This document shows, one piece after another, positions 9,852-18,259 of a stretch of 64,000 bases of DNA. The notes under the pieces were generated by a model. The model had not been told where the DNA came from. It ran no database searches and saw only the letters and a program-made list of their open reading frames with translations. Within the stretch, counting starts at the first letter, position 1. Each line of letters begins with the position of its first letter. Source of the DNA: Trissonchulus latispiculum (Eukaryota; Nematoda; Enoplea; Enoplida; Ironidae); assembly GCA_030248195.1 (NCBI GenBank), contig JASAND010015622.1:124001-188000 (forward strand). Reading direction: 5' to 3'. Made by a program: the position numbers and the translations under genes.

Positions 9852-11429
9852 ATGATAACTAGAAATCAGGCGGCTGCTCAAAGGGAGGACCCAGGCACCT
9901 CTGAGTCCTCCGCCCAGGCAAATGTCCCCGCAGACGGGGGCGAGCAGCCTCTATTCCCGGATTTGGCACCTGATCCGGCGGATTCCTCGGTCATAGAGGA
10001 ATCTGCACCTCAAGCGGGGGCAGTGGCCAACCCGCCTGGCTCTGAAAACCCGGGGCGTCTTCCGTCCAGTCGTCTGACGGCGCTTGGAGGGCCGATTTTA
10101 CTCATCGGGCTGATGAGTTGGGCCAGCTTATGGACGGTAACCGGACCCACGTTGAGCGGTATGGGTATTTACCGCCACGTGAGCCTACACCGGACGAAGC
10201 AGGCGCTTCGGTCAGCCAGACGGAAAAGTCAAGGATGCCGGCGGTATCCCCTACTGACGTCGGCCCAACAGAAATTTTTGGGCCTACCCACCCTACAACC
10301 TGCAGCACCCGGTGAGGATGCTGGAGTTTTGCTGGCGGCGCGCCGGCATCTGGAAGAACAGGCCTACTTCCGCCAGAAGGGTTCTTACCCTCCACCTAGG
10401 CCGTATGTGCCCCCTCCTGTGCCGGAGTCGGCACAGGGCCCAATTCCTGGCCTTACACCGGATCTGGTGACGGCCCTACGGTTGTGCGCCTACGGCCTGC
10501 CTGGAAGGTCTGGCCGGGCCGGACCTCCTGCGGGGTCCGAACCCCGCCGGCGTAATTCAGAGCCGGACCCAGCCCAGCTGATTCGGGACCAGAATCAGCC
10601 TGATAGGCCGGGCTCTGACGAGCCTTATGTGTGGGACGACGAAGAAGGTACCCAGCTAGGAACTAGCAGGGACCCACCTCCACGGCAGGAACCTAAGCCG
10701 TCTCCTGCCCGTAGCTACCGGAGTTCGGCTCAGATACAGCTAACTCCTCCACCTGGTGGCCCGCTTAGACCACCATCTAAATCAGAGCCGAAGGAATCTC
10801 TTCCGGCCAAGGAAATGGTGGATGTGGGCACTGACCTCATGCCACCACCGGATAATAAGGTGGTACCTTGGGTCAATCCGCTGGCCCGCCTAGTCAGAGT
10901 CCCACAAACTAGGACTATGTCACCGGCGGAATATCAGGTATGCCGGTTCCTCATTACTCAGTGGCTGGCTAACTTGCCGGACGTCACATGGGGAGCACTC
11001 GACGAGTACTACCCGGAATTGTGCGCTGACTTGCTCAGCCTATGGCCCTCTGAAAGAGAGGACCCGGATGCTGGACCTCCGCCATTCCAGCAATATGAGG
11101 CCCAGCCAGAGCAGCCTCATGCAGATGAAGCCGGGTTGGCTAATCTGCCTTTCCCTCAGCAGCCTCTGTATTGGCCGTCACGACCTAGGGCTAGGTCGGT
11201 GCCAACTAGGGCTGAGGCTGAGGCTGAACTTAGACGACCGGGCGGTCGGTCTCCCCTCAAAATTGAACAAGCCCCGTCGGAGAAATCAGCCTCTCCGCCC
11301 ATAGGTCGACGTTGGCCTGTGGCTCGCCGGCAGGAACCTCGGACAGAGGTTCATGCCCCCCAAACGGCTGGCCACCACAATACCGTGGCACTAGCCAAGC
11401 CTACCCAGTTTTACCTCACCCGGCAATAG
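9852..11429 (+). CDS. gag: Gag N-terminal region (proline-rich ORF)
   Basis: 525 codons from ATG to TAG. The product is rich in Pro, Ser, Arg and Glu, largely disordered, with a more folded C-terminal third containing a Trp-rich patch (near residues 370-400). There is no membrane segment and no enzymatic motif. The next ORF (from 11430) is in the same frame, separated only by the TAG at 11427-11429. This part is therefore most likely the N-terminal extension of one long Gag, interrupted by a point mutation or by a stop that is read through. Base composition is much more GC-rich than the host flanks. Confidence 0.6.
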   Translation: MITRNQAAAQREDPGTSESSAQANVPADGGEQPLFPDLAPDPADSSVIEESAPQAGAVANPPGSENPGRLPSSRLTALGGPILLIGLMSWASLWTVTGPTLSGMGIYRHVSLHRTKQALRSARRKSQGCRRYPLLTSAQQKFLGLPTLQPAAPGEDAGVLLAARRHLEEQAYFRQKGSYPPPRPYVPPPVPESAQGPIPGLTPDLVTALRLCAYGLPGRSGRAGPPAGSEPRRRNSEPDPAQLIRDQNQPDRPGSDEPYVWDDEEGTQLGTSRDPPPRQEPKPSPARSYRSSAQIQLTPPPGGPLRPPSKSEPKESLPAKEMVDVGTDLMPPPDNKVVPWVNPLARLVRVPQTRTMSPAEYQVCRFLITQWLANLPDVTWGALDEYYPELCADLLSLWPSEREDPDAGPPPFQQYEAQPEQPHADEAGLANLPFPQQPLYWPSRPRARSVPTRAEAEAELRRPGGRSPLKIEQAPSEKSASPPIGRRWPVARRQEPRTEVHAPQTAGHHNTVALAKPTQFYLTRQ

Positions 11430-11990
11430 GGTGAGTATTGGAAAGGGTTCAAGGGCATGAAGCTCTTTCAGGGATCTCAAAGCCCAATTAAATTCACGAG
11501 TTGGCTAAATAACTTCGTCGCAACGGCCAACATGCATCAGGTGCCAGGCGAGCTCTGGCACCGGTTACTGTGGACCATGGTGGACGATAACGTAAAGGAG
11601 GCACTTAGTCCACACCCGCCGTCTACCTATGAAGAATTTATCGTGGTGCTCCGCCAATTGTATGAACCGCTTCCTACTACTGTAGAACAGTACGCAGAAC
11701 AGTTCTACAGGAAGCAGCAACAGCTTAACGAGCGAGCACACGATTTTGTCGCGGCATTGCGACTGCTCGCTGCTAAAGCTTTTCCACTCGAGACGCCTCT
11801 CGAGAGGGAAAAGAAGCTCTGTACCCAGTTCTGCCGGGGTTTACGGCAGGACCTCAGAAAGCGGATTGGCGGAGCTTTAGCGGATCTCCAGTTTTGGCCT
11901 CATGCTCGGGAGAATGAGCTGGTCAACCGTGCCCTGCATATAGCAGAGACGGTAGAAACTGAGATGGCTGAGGAGGCAAAGCCCAATTAA
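11430..11990 (+). pseudogene. gag: Gag capsid region, copy 1 of an internal tandem duplication
   Basis: The frame runs directly on from the upstream stop (Gly-Glu-Tyr-Trp-Lys-Gly-Phe) into a retrotransposon gag domain. A Trp-Leu-Asn-Asn-Phe start is followed by a helical region with Trp-His-Arg-Leu-Leu-Trp and an Arg-Gly-Leu-Arg-Gln-Asp-Leu segment, as in other Ty3/gypsy capsids. The frame ends early because a 499-bp unit (11479-11977) is repeated immediately downstream; 499 is not a multiple of 3. The protein therefore loses its zinc knuckle. Confidence 0.75.
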
Positions 11991-12476
11991 ATTCACGAGT
12001 TGGCTAAATAACTTCGTCGCAACGGCCAACATGCATTAGATGCCAGGCGAGCTCTGGCACCGGTTACTGTGGACCATGGTGGACGATAACGTAAAGGAGG
12101 CACTTAGTCCACACCCGCCGTCTATCTATGAAGAATTTATCGTGGTGCTCCGCCAATTGTATGAACCGCTTCCTACTACTGTAGAACAGTACGCAGAACA
12201 GTTCTACAGGAAGCAGCAACAGCTTAACGAGCGAGCACACGATTTTGTCGCGGCATTGCGACTGCTCGCTGCTAAAGCTTTTCCACTCGAGACGCCTCTC
12301 GAGAGGGAAAAGAAGCTCTGTACCCAGTTCTGCCTGGGTTTACGGCAGGACCTCAGAAAGCGGATTGGCGGAGCTTTAGCGGATCTCCAGTTTTGGCCTC
12401 ATGCTCGGGAGAATGAGCTGGTCAACCGTGCCCTGCATATAGCAGAGACGGTAGAAACTGAGATGGCTGAGGAGGC
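11479..12476 (+). repeat. 499-bp tandem duplication inside gag
   Basis: Unit 1 11479-11977 and unit 2 11978-12476 are almost identical. The few differences include CATCAGGTG versus CATTAGATG, which puts a stop in unit 2, and CGG versus CTG near the end. It must postdate the last functional copy, or have arisen during reverse transcription by template slippage. Confidence 0.9.
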
Positions 12477-12768
12477 TCCAGTCCAGGCTTTTGCGGTACA
12501 GCAGCCGCTACAACAGCAGCGTGCGGGTGTGCACCAGCCTGTAGGAGGCCAAGCTCAGACCTCACCTATTCAAGGGGCCCAACACCAAGGACAGGAATTG
12601 TGCTTCCTGTGTACGCAACCAGGTCATCGGTTGCGTCAATGCCCTACGTATCTGGCCGGCGTGCAGATATTTGGCACTGACCACCCACAACGGCAAAGGA
12701 TCTTTGCTCGTTTAGGGGACAATGCCAACAGGCCTAACCCGGCCGCCCCAGCAGCGCGGTGGGAATAA
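12040..12768 (+). CDS. gag: Gag capsid copy 2 plus CCHC zinc knuckle
   Basis: A 242-codon frame reopening after the stop in the second repeat unit. It holds the capsid helices again, then a Gln-rich linker. The CCHC knuckle Cys-Phe-Leu-Cys-x4-His-x4-Cys (nt 12601-12642) is the nucleocapsid RNA-binding signature. A short tail ends at TAA. No frame carries it cleanly into pol, so pol must be reached by a frameshift or a separate start. Confidence 0.75.
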   Translation: MPGELWHRLLWTMVDDNVKEALSPHPPSIYEEFIVVLRQLYEPLPTTVEQYAEQFYRKQQQLNERAHDFVAALRLLAAKAFPLETPLEREKKLCTQFCLGLRQDLRKRIGGALADLQFWPHARENELVNRALHIAETVETEMAEEAPVQAFAVQQPLQQQRAGVHQPVGGQAQTSPIQGAQHQGQELCFLCTQPGHRLRQCPTYLAGVQIFGTDHPQRQRIFARLGDNANRPNPAAPAARWE

Positions 12769-13276
12769 CCGTTATGATAATAACCAGCCAGCTGGACGAG
12801 GCCGGCGGTGGGGCCGCGGTATCATAGGTCCACTGCGTTATGAGGGTTTCCCGGACCAGGGAAGCGCCCAGCAGGGGCACGGGCAGTAGAGCCTGACTCG
12901 TGTCCCTCCCAACCCATGGCCGTAGTTAACATGATTGTCGCCCCTACCCCACCTATCGGGTCGATGGGTCCCTCCCCTTTTAACCCTCCCGACTTCCCAG
13001 AACCCCGATTCTGGGACAGTGATGACTCGGACGGGAGGCCAGCGATGTCTGGTAACCCGGAAGTGGCTGCAAAGGACGGGTGTGTCCTGCAGCCTGAGGC
13101 ATACACTAGACCCGGAACCCTGCCCTTGACATTGGAACGGGATACGTACGTTTGTACTTGCAAGAAGTGCAAGAAGAAACTCCAGAAGCGGAAAAATACT
13201 ACTTCAAACCTTCAGAGGCTATCATGGAAGAGTATGAAGTATACCCTATACCGGGTGTGCCCAAGCTTCCGAGAAA
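12769..13276 (+). other. gag-pol junction; protease not identified
   Basis: An aspartic protease (Asp-Thr/Ser-Gly) would be expected here, but I find no such motif in any plus-strand frame. One frame (12916-13299) is acidic then Cys/Lys-rich (Cys-Thr-Cys-Lys-Lys-Cys). Another short frame (near 13221-13308) leads towards the Asn-Pro-Leu-Asp-Val-Ala-Val segment at the start of the pol ORF. The protease may be deleted or too diverged to see. Confidence 0.45.
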
Positions 13277-14773
13277 GTGGATTATCTTCAGATCTATAAT
13301 CCACTGGATGTAGCTGTCGAGCTACCCAAAGGGCTGCCACTGGGTGAAGCGGAGCCCATTATTCCGGTTACCTCGGCGCAGGGGTACCGATTTGCAGCTG
13401 AGTGGGGTGCTCACTCAGTCCAGCTACACCGACAACTTGATGCTTGGACTGAACACCCGGCGGCAAAGGTGTCGTCCGTAGAGTTGAGGCAGGCACTCAA
13501 ACAGTACCAACAGGTGGACCCAGGTAATATGGCTCCGCAAACGTCCACTGTCAACCAGAAATGGTGGTGTTGGGTGGACCCTATAGTCTGCCCTGCCCAG
13601 CTCAAGGATCCGGCTCCGGACGAAGAGCCGCCCGCCTTGAACGAAAAAGGCCTCAATGCCTTCAATGACATGCACTACTCGGCTGATGAGATGGTGCAGC
13701 AACCACTGCCTCCACTTGAGGAGAGGTTGCAGTTCATTGAAGAGAATGTCGACTTCGAGGCTACTATCCTGGATGAGGATGGCCAGGCCCGGTTGAAGGA
13801 CCTTCTGGTGGAATACTATGATGTGGTGGCTCAACCTGGGAACCCGGGTCGAACCAAGGTAGATCAACACATCATTGACACCGGCAAGGAAGGTCCTATC
13901 AAAAGTCGGTATTACAGGACCAACCCAAAGGATAAGGCCGAGATAGAGAAGCATATCAAGGCAATGCTGGACGAGGGAGTGTGTTCTCCCTCGACTAGTC
14001 CCTGGTCCTCGCCCTGTATACTGGTGGGCAAGAAGGACGGGACCACGCGCCTTGTTATCGACTATCGTCGGCTTAACCGGATAACCAAGAAGGACAGCTA
14101 CCCCTTGCCCAAGATCGATGAGATCATGGACCAACTAAAAGGGGCGGCTGTCTTCTCCACCATTGACTTGGCCGCCGGGTATTGGCAGGTCGAAGTCTAC
14201 CCGGAACACCGGGAAAAGACGGCCTTCGTCTCGCATATGGGGCTTTTCCATATGAACGTAATGCCGTTCGGTCTCTGTAATGCGCCGGCGACCTTCCAGC
14301 GTATTATGGAGAAGGTCCTGACTGACTTGCCGGTGTATATTGATGACGTCTTGATACCAACGCCGGATATGGCGACCCATCTAGACGTGCTCCGGGCTAC
14401 CTTACAGCGTCTGAGGGAGAACGGCCTTCGAATCAAACTCAAGAAGTGCTGTTTTGCCCGGGAACAGGTGCCGTTCCTCGGACACTATGTGGGCAGCCAC
14501 GGCATAAGTGTGGACCCTGCCAAGGTGGAGGCGGTGTCTACCATGCCCCCACCTAAGGACGTTAAGGGTATTAAGTCCTTTTTGGGCATGTGTGGCTATT
14601 ACCGCCGGTGTGTCCTTAATTATGCCAAAGTGGCGGCCCCGATGACGGCCCTACTCAAGAAGGACGTACCATTCGTCTGGTCAGACGAATGCCAGCAATC
14701 TTTCGAGGCCTTGAAAGCTTGCTTGACAGAGGCTGCCGTACTGGCCTTCCCAGACTTTGAAAATACCTTGTAA
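13277..14773 (+). CDS. pol: Ty3/gypsy reverse transcriptase
   Basis: A 498-codon open frame that starts inside pol (first codon GTG, so not a true start). After a linker of about 190 residues come the RT blocks in order. These are a Trp-Ser-Ser-Pro block, Arg-Leu-Val-Ile-Asp-Tyr-Arg-Arg-Leu-Asn, Phe-Ser-Thr-Ile-Asp-Leu-Ala-Ala-Gly-Tyr-Trp-Gln, Met-Pro-Phe-Gly-Leu-Cys-Asn-Ala-Pro-Ala-Thr-Phe-Gln, and the catalytic Tyr-Ile-Asp-Asp (nt 14336-14347). Phe-Leu-Gly-His and the connection motif Phe-Leu-Gly-Met-Cys-Gly-Tyr-Tyr-Arg follow. All catalytic aspartates are present. It copies element RNA into DNA in the particle. The frame ends at a TAA (14771-14773) exactly where RNase H should begin, and the next ORF continues in the same frame. 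Confidence 0.92.
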   Translation: MDYLQIYNPLDVAVELPKGLPLGEAEPIIPVTSAQGYRFAAEWGAHSVQLHRQLDAWTEHPAAKVSSVELRQALKQYQQVDPGNMAPQTSTVNQKWWCWVDPIVCPAQLKDPAPDEEPPALNEKGLNAFNDMHYSADEMVQQPLPPLEERLQFIEENVDFEATILDEDGQARLKDLLVEYYDVVAQPGNPGRTKVDQHIIDTGKEGPIKSRYYRTNPKDKAEIEKHIKAMLDEGVCSPSTSPWSSPCILVGKKDGTTRLVIDYRRLNRITKKDSYPLPKIDEIMDQLKGAAVFSTIDLAAGYWQVEVYPEHREKTAFVSHMGLFHMNVMPFGLCNAPATFQRIMEKVLTDLPVYIDDVLIPTPDMATHLDVLRATLQRLRENGLRIKLKKCCFAREQVPFLGHYVGSHGISVDPAKVEAVSTMPPPKDVKGIKSFLGMCGYYRRCVLNYAKVAAPMTALLKKDVPFVWSDECQQSFEALKACLTEAAVLAFPDFENTL

Positions 14774-15256
14774 GTTACCGTGGACGCTAGCAAGCGCGGG
14801 CTTGGAGCGGTTCTGGAACAGCAAGCTTCGGTGCCTAGAAACATGCACAATCCAACCGGACCGCGGGTACTTAAGGAACGGCCGGTGGCCTATGCCAGCC
14901 GAGCCTTAATACCCTCCGAGAAGGTCATGTCGCCCACGGAAATGGAAGTCATGGCAGCCATATGGGTCTGTGGGAAGTTCCGGCATTATCTGTCGTGTCG
15001 ACAGTTTATTGTCCGGACCGACCATATGGCGGTACGGGACCTGCTTAATAACCCTCAGCGGTTAGTTGAGAGCAAGCTTGCCAAGTATGCACTCGAAATC
15101 CAGGCCTTCGGTTTCGTAGTAGAATATAAAGAAGGCCGTACTAACAACGTGGCGGATACGTTGTCACGGTACGACCCCCTTGATCCAGCTTCGGCAGCGG
15201 TGGATGGCACGGAGCAGATGTATCCACCAGAGGTGTGTTCAGTTACGGTGGTGTAG
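14774..15256 (+). CDS. pol: RNase H domain of pol
   Basis: In frame with the RT ORF but behind a stop. It begins Val-Thr-Val-Asp-Ala-Ser-Lys-Arg-Gly-Leu-Gly-Ala-Val-Leu, the first catalytic Asp block of gypsy RNase H. It contains a Glu in Ser-Pro-Thr-Glu-Met-Glu, an Arg-Thr-Asp-His block, and Asn-Asn-Val-Ala-Asp-Thr-Leu-Ser-Arg at the end. It degrades RNA in RNA:DNA hybrids. It ends at a TAG (15254-15256), again with the frame open beyond it. The two stops look like single-base damage to one long pol ORF. Confidence 0.88.
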   Translation, partial: VTVDASKRGLGAVLEQQASVPRNMHNPTGPRVLKERPVAYASRALIPSEKVMSPTEMEVMAAIWVCGKFRHYLSCRQFIVRTDHMAVRDLLNNPQRLVESKLAKYALEIQAFGFVVEYKEGRTNNVADTLSRYDPLDPASAAVDGTEQMYPPEVCSVTVV

Positions 15257-16603
15257 CCGCCACCTCCCAACACCCCATTGGGCTGGAAACGTCAGCTTCG
15301 CGAAGAGCCAGAATTCGCAGCTCTATTGGATTATATGGAGCATAAGAAGCTGCCGTCTGATGCTGACGAGGCCTCTAACTTATTGAAGTTTCGGGCCGAT
15401 TTTTCCATCGAAGACGGTGTCCTCTACCGGTCCCTACTGAATGAGCGAGGCCAGAAACGAGGAGCCTCGTTTAAAACGGTTGTGGTACCGCGGAGTCAGC
15501 GGGACCGCATCCTGGCCGAGGCTCATTCAGACTTTACTTCCGGTGGACACAGGGCCTATACCCAGGCTCATGCGAGTCTGGCCTCTCGTTACTATTGGCC
15601 TACTATGTCACAGGACTTGACCAACTTTATCCGTCAGTGCAAGGCCTGTGCCCAGTTCAATGATGGCCCTCGTCGGCATCAGGCCACCCTGAGAAATATA
15701 GTTACTGTCAGACGGCCACTGGATATGGTGGCCATGGACGTCATGCACTTCGGCAATAATGGCACGAAGCGCCATAACACCTGCGTCCTCACCATCGTGG
15801 ACTATCTCACGAGGTACGCAGAAGCCTTTGCTATGCCTAACGAACGGGCCGAGACCACGGCCTATTGGTACTTTAATGGCTTCGTGGCCCGGTGGGGCGC
15901 ACCAGCATGCATTCTGACAGACCAAGGCCCGAATTTTATGTCTAAGTTCATGACTGCCCTGGTTGACGCCAGCGGTTCGGAACGCCACCGAACCACGGCG
16001 TACCACCCGCAAACCAACGGGGTAGTTGAGCAGTTTAACCGGACAATACGTGGGCTTATCATTAAGTATGTTAATCGGTTCCAGGATGATTGGGACGATT
16101 ACCTGCCTTGGGGTCTGTGTATCTATCGAGCTACGGTGCATAGCTCTACCAAGGAAACACAGTATTTCCTCATGACTGGTAGGGATTACCGGTTTCCTGA
16201 GGATAACTTTTTCAAGTCCCGGAGCGGGGACTTGACCAAAGACTATGGCGATGTTAGTAGCCATTTCGTGTCTCGGTTAGACGAGGCATGGCGAATTGCA
16301 CACGAACATCTGGCAGAAGCGGCCCTGGTTAATAAGGAACGCTATGATCTGAAAGCCAGCCCAGTCGAGTACAAACCAGGAGTTCTGGTTATGCTCAACG
16401 TCGAGAATAAGAATGTCCCTTCTGGCTTATGCAAGAAGCTGAGGCCCAAGTATGAAGGCCCTTATCGTGTCGTGGAAAAGCTCTCAGCTTCTACATACAA
16501 GATCCGCCTGGTGAAAGGTCAGGGAGAGCTTACCATCGTGAATATAAACCGCTTGAAACCTTTTGTTGACAAGCCAGTCAAGTTGCCTGTCATTGAAATC
16601 TAG
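15257..16603 (+). CDS. pol: Ty3/gypsy integrase with GPY domain
   Basis: In the same frame as RNase H. The N-terminal zinc domain has His...His (Ala-His-Ser-Asp-Phe...Gly-Gly-His) and Cys-Lys-Ala-Cys. The core has Asp in Ala-Met-Asp-Val-Met-His, Asp in Leu-Thr-Asp-Gln-Gly-Pro-Asn-Phe, and Glu in Gly-Val-Val-Glu-Gln-Phe-Asn-Arg, giving the complete D,D-35-E set. The C-terminus carries the GPY/F module (Lys-Tyr-Glu-Gly-Pro-Tyr-Arg-Val-Val). It inserts the cDNA; the 4-bp target duplication fits. No chromodomain is visible after the GPY module. Confidence 0.9.
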   Translation, partial: PPPPNTPLGWKRQLREEPEFAALLDYMEHKKLPSDADEASNLLKFRADFSIEDGVLYRSLLNERGQKRGASFKTVVVPRSQRDRILAEAHSDFTSGGHRAYTQAHASLASRYYWPTMSQDLTNFIRQCKACAQFNDGPRRHQATLRNIVTVRRPLDMVAMDVMHFGNNGTKRHNTCVLTIVDYLTRYAEAFAMPNERAETTAYWYFNGFVARWGAPACILTDQGPNFMSKFMTALVDASGSERHRTTAYHPQTNGVVEQFNRTIRGLIIKYVNRFQDDWDDYLPWGLCIYRATVHSSTKETQYFLMTGRDYRFPEDNFFKSRSGDLTKDYGDVSSHFVSRLDEAWRIAHEHLAEAALVNKERYDLKASPVEYKPGVLVMLNVENKNVPSGLCKKLRPKYEGPYRVVEKLSASTYKIRLVKGQGELTIVNINRLKPFVDKPVKLPVIEI

Positions 16604-17650
16604 TTACTTATACCTCCGGGTGAACCTTATTGTTGGATCACAACCAGTAATGCTTATTGTACCTGTCAGTCACCCGGCCGGGTGTATCTCATTACTTCAG
16701 AGCGCTCTTAGCTAGGTTATTGTCTTTGTATTCTTTGTATTAGTGTTAGCATGATTTTTTTTTCCTGGTCCTTCTCCCTTGGGGTGGGTGCCCCTCCCTT
16801 TTTCGTTTTAGGATCCTTTAGATTCCAACCCATTTTTCTTCTCCTCCAACCTATCTCAAATTTTTTTCAGGGGGTATTTCGTTGCAAAGTTACTATTATT
16901 TTCTACTCCAGTCTTCTTCTTAATAGACTCTTACTATTTCTACTTTCTTTTCTTATTATCCCTTCCCTTAAATTTACCTATGGGGGGTCTACTTCGTTTC
17001 GTGGTAAATCCCTAAGATTTCTTTATTCCAACTCAATTTTTCTCTCCAAATAAAAGGATCCTAAAACTCCGGGGTTTTTTCTTTTCTTCGGAGGGGTGTT
17101 AGGTGCACCGCCTCCTCCCCTGGTTCTCATGCACTCATAGTTAGGTCTCTTTAGTTAGGTTCTTTTATCTTAGTTAGGTTCTACACACGCACTTTTCAGG
17201 TTCTTGCACTGCCTGTGGGCCTTACGTATGTGTTTTATCCCTACCTAAGCACGTCAATCATGCTCTCACTTAGTTGCCCTTTTGGCATTTTTGTAGCTTT
17301 TCTTGTATGCACTGCTGGTACTCAAAGTTCGGGGGTGTGGGTGTACACACCTGCCTATTTCACCCGGGGTGGCGGTCTATGCGAACCCTTCCTGCCCTCT
17401 GATAGTGGGGGAGCCCCGCTATCAACCATGGTCTCCCTACCCCTGCACCCTTCCTATTGGCTAAGAAAAGGGGGGTACCCTTGTGTGCCAATGGGTAGAG
17501 CACGGTAATGTATTTGTTTTGTTTCTGTTTAGGCTTAATTTGCGATTGCGCTTATTTTGCTACGACTTATTGGTTATTACTTGTGACAACGATTTTTCCG
17601 AATTCTATTTGCGACGATCCCGGATTTGATTCTTCTTTGGTTGCCAGTGT
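16604..17650 (+). other. 1 kb spacer between integrase and ORF3
   Basis: T-rich, with no conserved motif. A 97-codon frame at 17215-17508 has a hydrophobic N-terminal segment but no ATG start and no family match. The last 120 nt carry a strong splice acceptor just before ORF3. The spacer could hold a subgenomic promoter or RNA structure; nothing further can be shown. Confidence 0.5.
17511..17532 (+). promoter_or_regulatory. candidate splice acceptor for ORF3 RNA
   Basis: A pyrimidine-rich tract running TATTTGTTTTGTTTCTGTTT then AG|G, 118 nt upstream of the ORF3 ATG at 17651. Joined to the LTR donor at 8929 it would remove gag and pol and leave ORF3 as the first ORF. This is inference from consensus sites only. 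Confidence 0.45.
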
Positions 17651-18259
17651 ATGGGCAATAATTTCTCATTCCGAGTAGCCAAAGATTTCTCTGAACGACC
17701 AAACCGTCCTGCGCCAACAACACCAGGTGACTTGAATAATTTGTCTAATACAGGGTATCCCGTTTTATCGGAGAGATTTTGGGATTCGCTCCAGATTATG
17801 GACGACCCTGATAACCCTGAATTGCCTCCAGTAGAGAACCCTCCAGAAAAGGAGGACGATGAGCTTGTGAAGTCGGGCGGCGACCAAGCGGCACAGGTGC
17901 CTCCAGGGCAGCCTGGCCACCCATGGGGTATTCGGCAGGACCTAGGGCTAGATCCGCCCCCTGGCCTAGAGGTGGGGGTGGCCTGGGTGACCCTGTCGCC
18001 CCGCCACCAGATCTCGACCGTCCGGCCGCGGATGAGTCTCCCCTACAGGTACAGACTGGGTCTAACCAGCACTTTACTGGCGGATTCTGGTCTATGGAAT
18101 CCGGCCTTGAACAGAATGTGGCCCGTCTACAGAGAGAGGGCACACCAGCAGTGCCTAGCCCAGGTTCTGTCATTTCAGATTCCAGCGACAGACAGGCGTT
18201 GCCTACGCCGCCTCCAGCACCAGGACAGCCGGAGAAGGCTCAGTCCAGTGGTCAGCTGA
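17651..18259 (+). CDS. ORF3 N-terminal segment with myristoylation-like start
   Basis: An ATG-initiated 202-codon frame. It opens Met-Gly-Asn-Asn-Phe-Ser, which fits the N-myristoylation consensus (Gly2, Ser6) and would place the product at membranes. The first ~95 residues are Asp/Pro/Glu-rich and read naturally. From about 17920 the neighbouring -1 frame has the better composition and continues for 564 codons, so the second half of this frame is probably noise after a frameshift, programmed or mutational. Together they would make one ORF3 protein. Confidence 0.5.
   Translation: MGNNFSFRVAKDFSERPNRPAPTTPGDLNNLSNTGYPVLSERFWDSLQIMDDPDNPELPPVENPPEKEDDELVKSGGDQAAQVPPGQPGHPWGIRQDLGLDPPPGLEVGVAWVTLSPRHQISTVRPRMSLPYRYRLGLTSTLLADSGLWNPALNRMWPVYRERAHQQCLAQVLSFQIPATDRRCLRRLQHQDSRRRLSPVVS

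Noticed and set aside
17215..17508. 97-codon frame with a hydrophobic segment before ORF3, considered as a small env
   Set aside because: No ATG, no signal peptide cleavage context, no Cys pattern; probably spacer.
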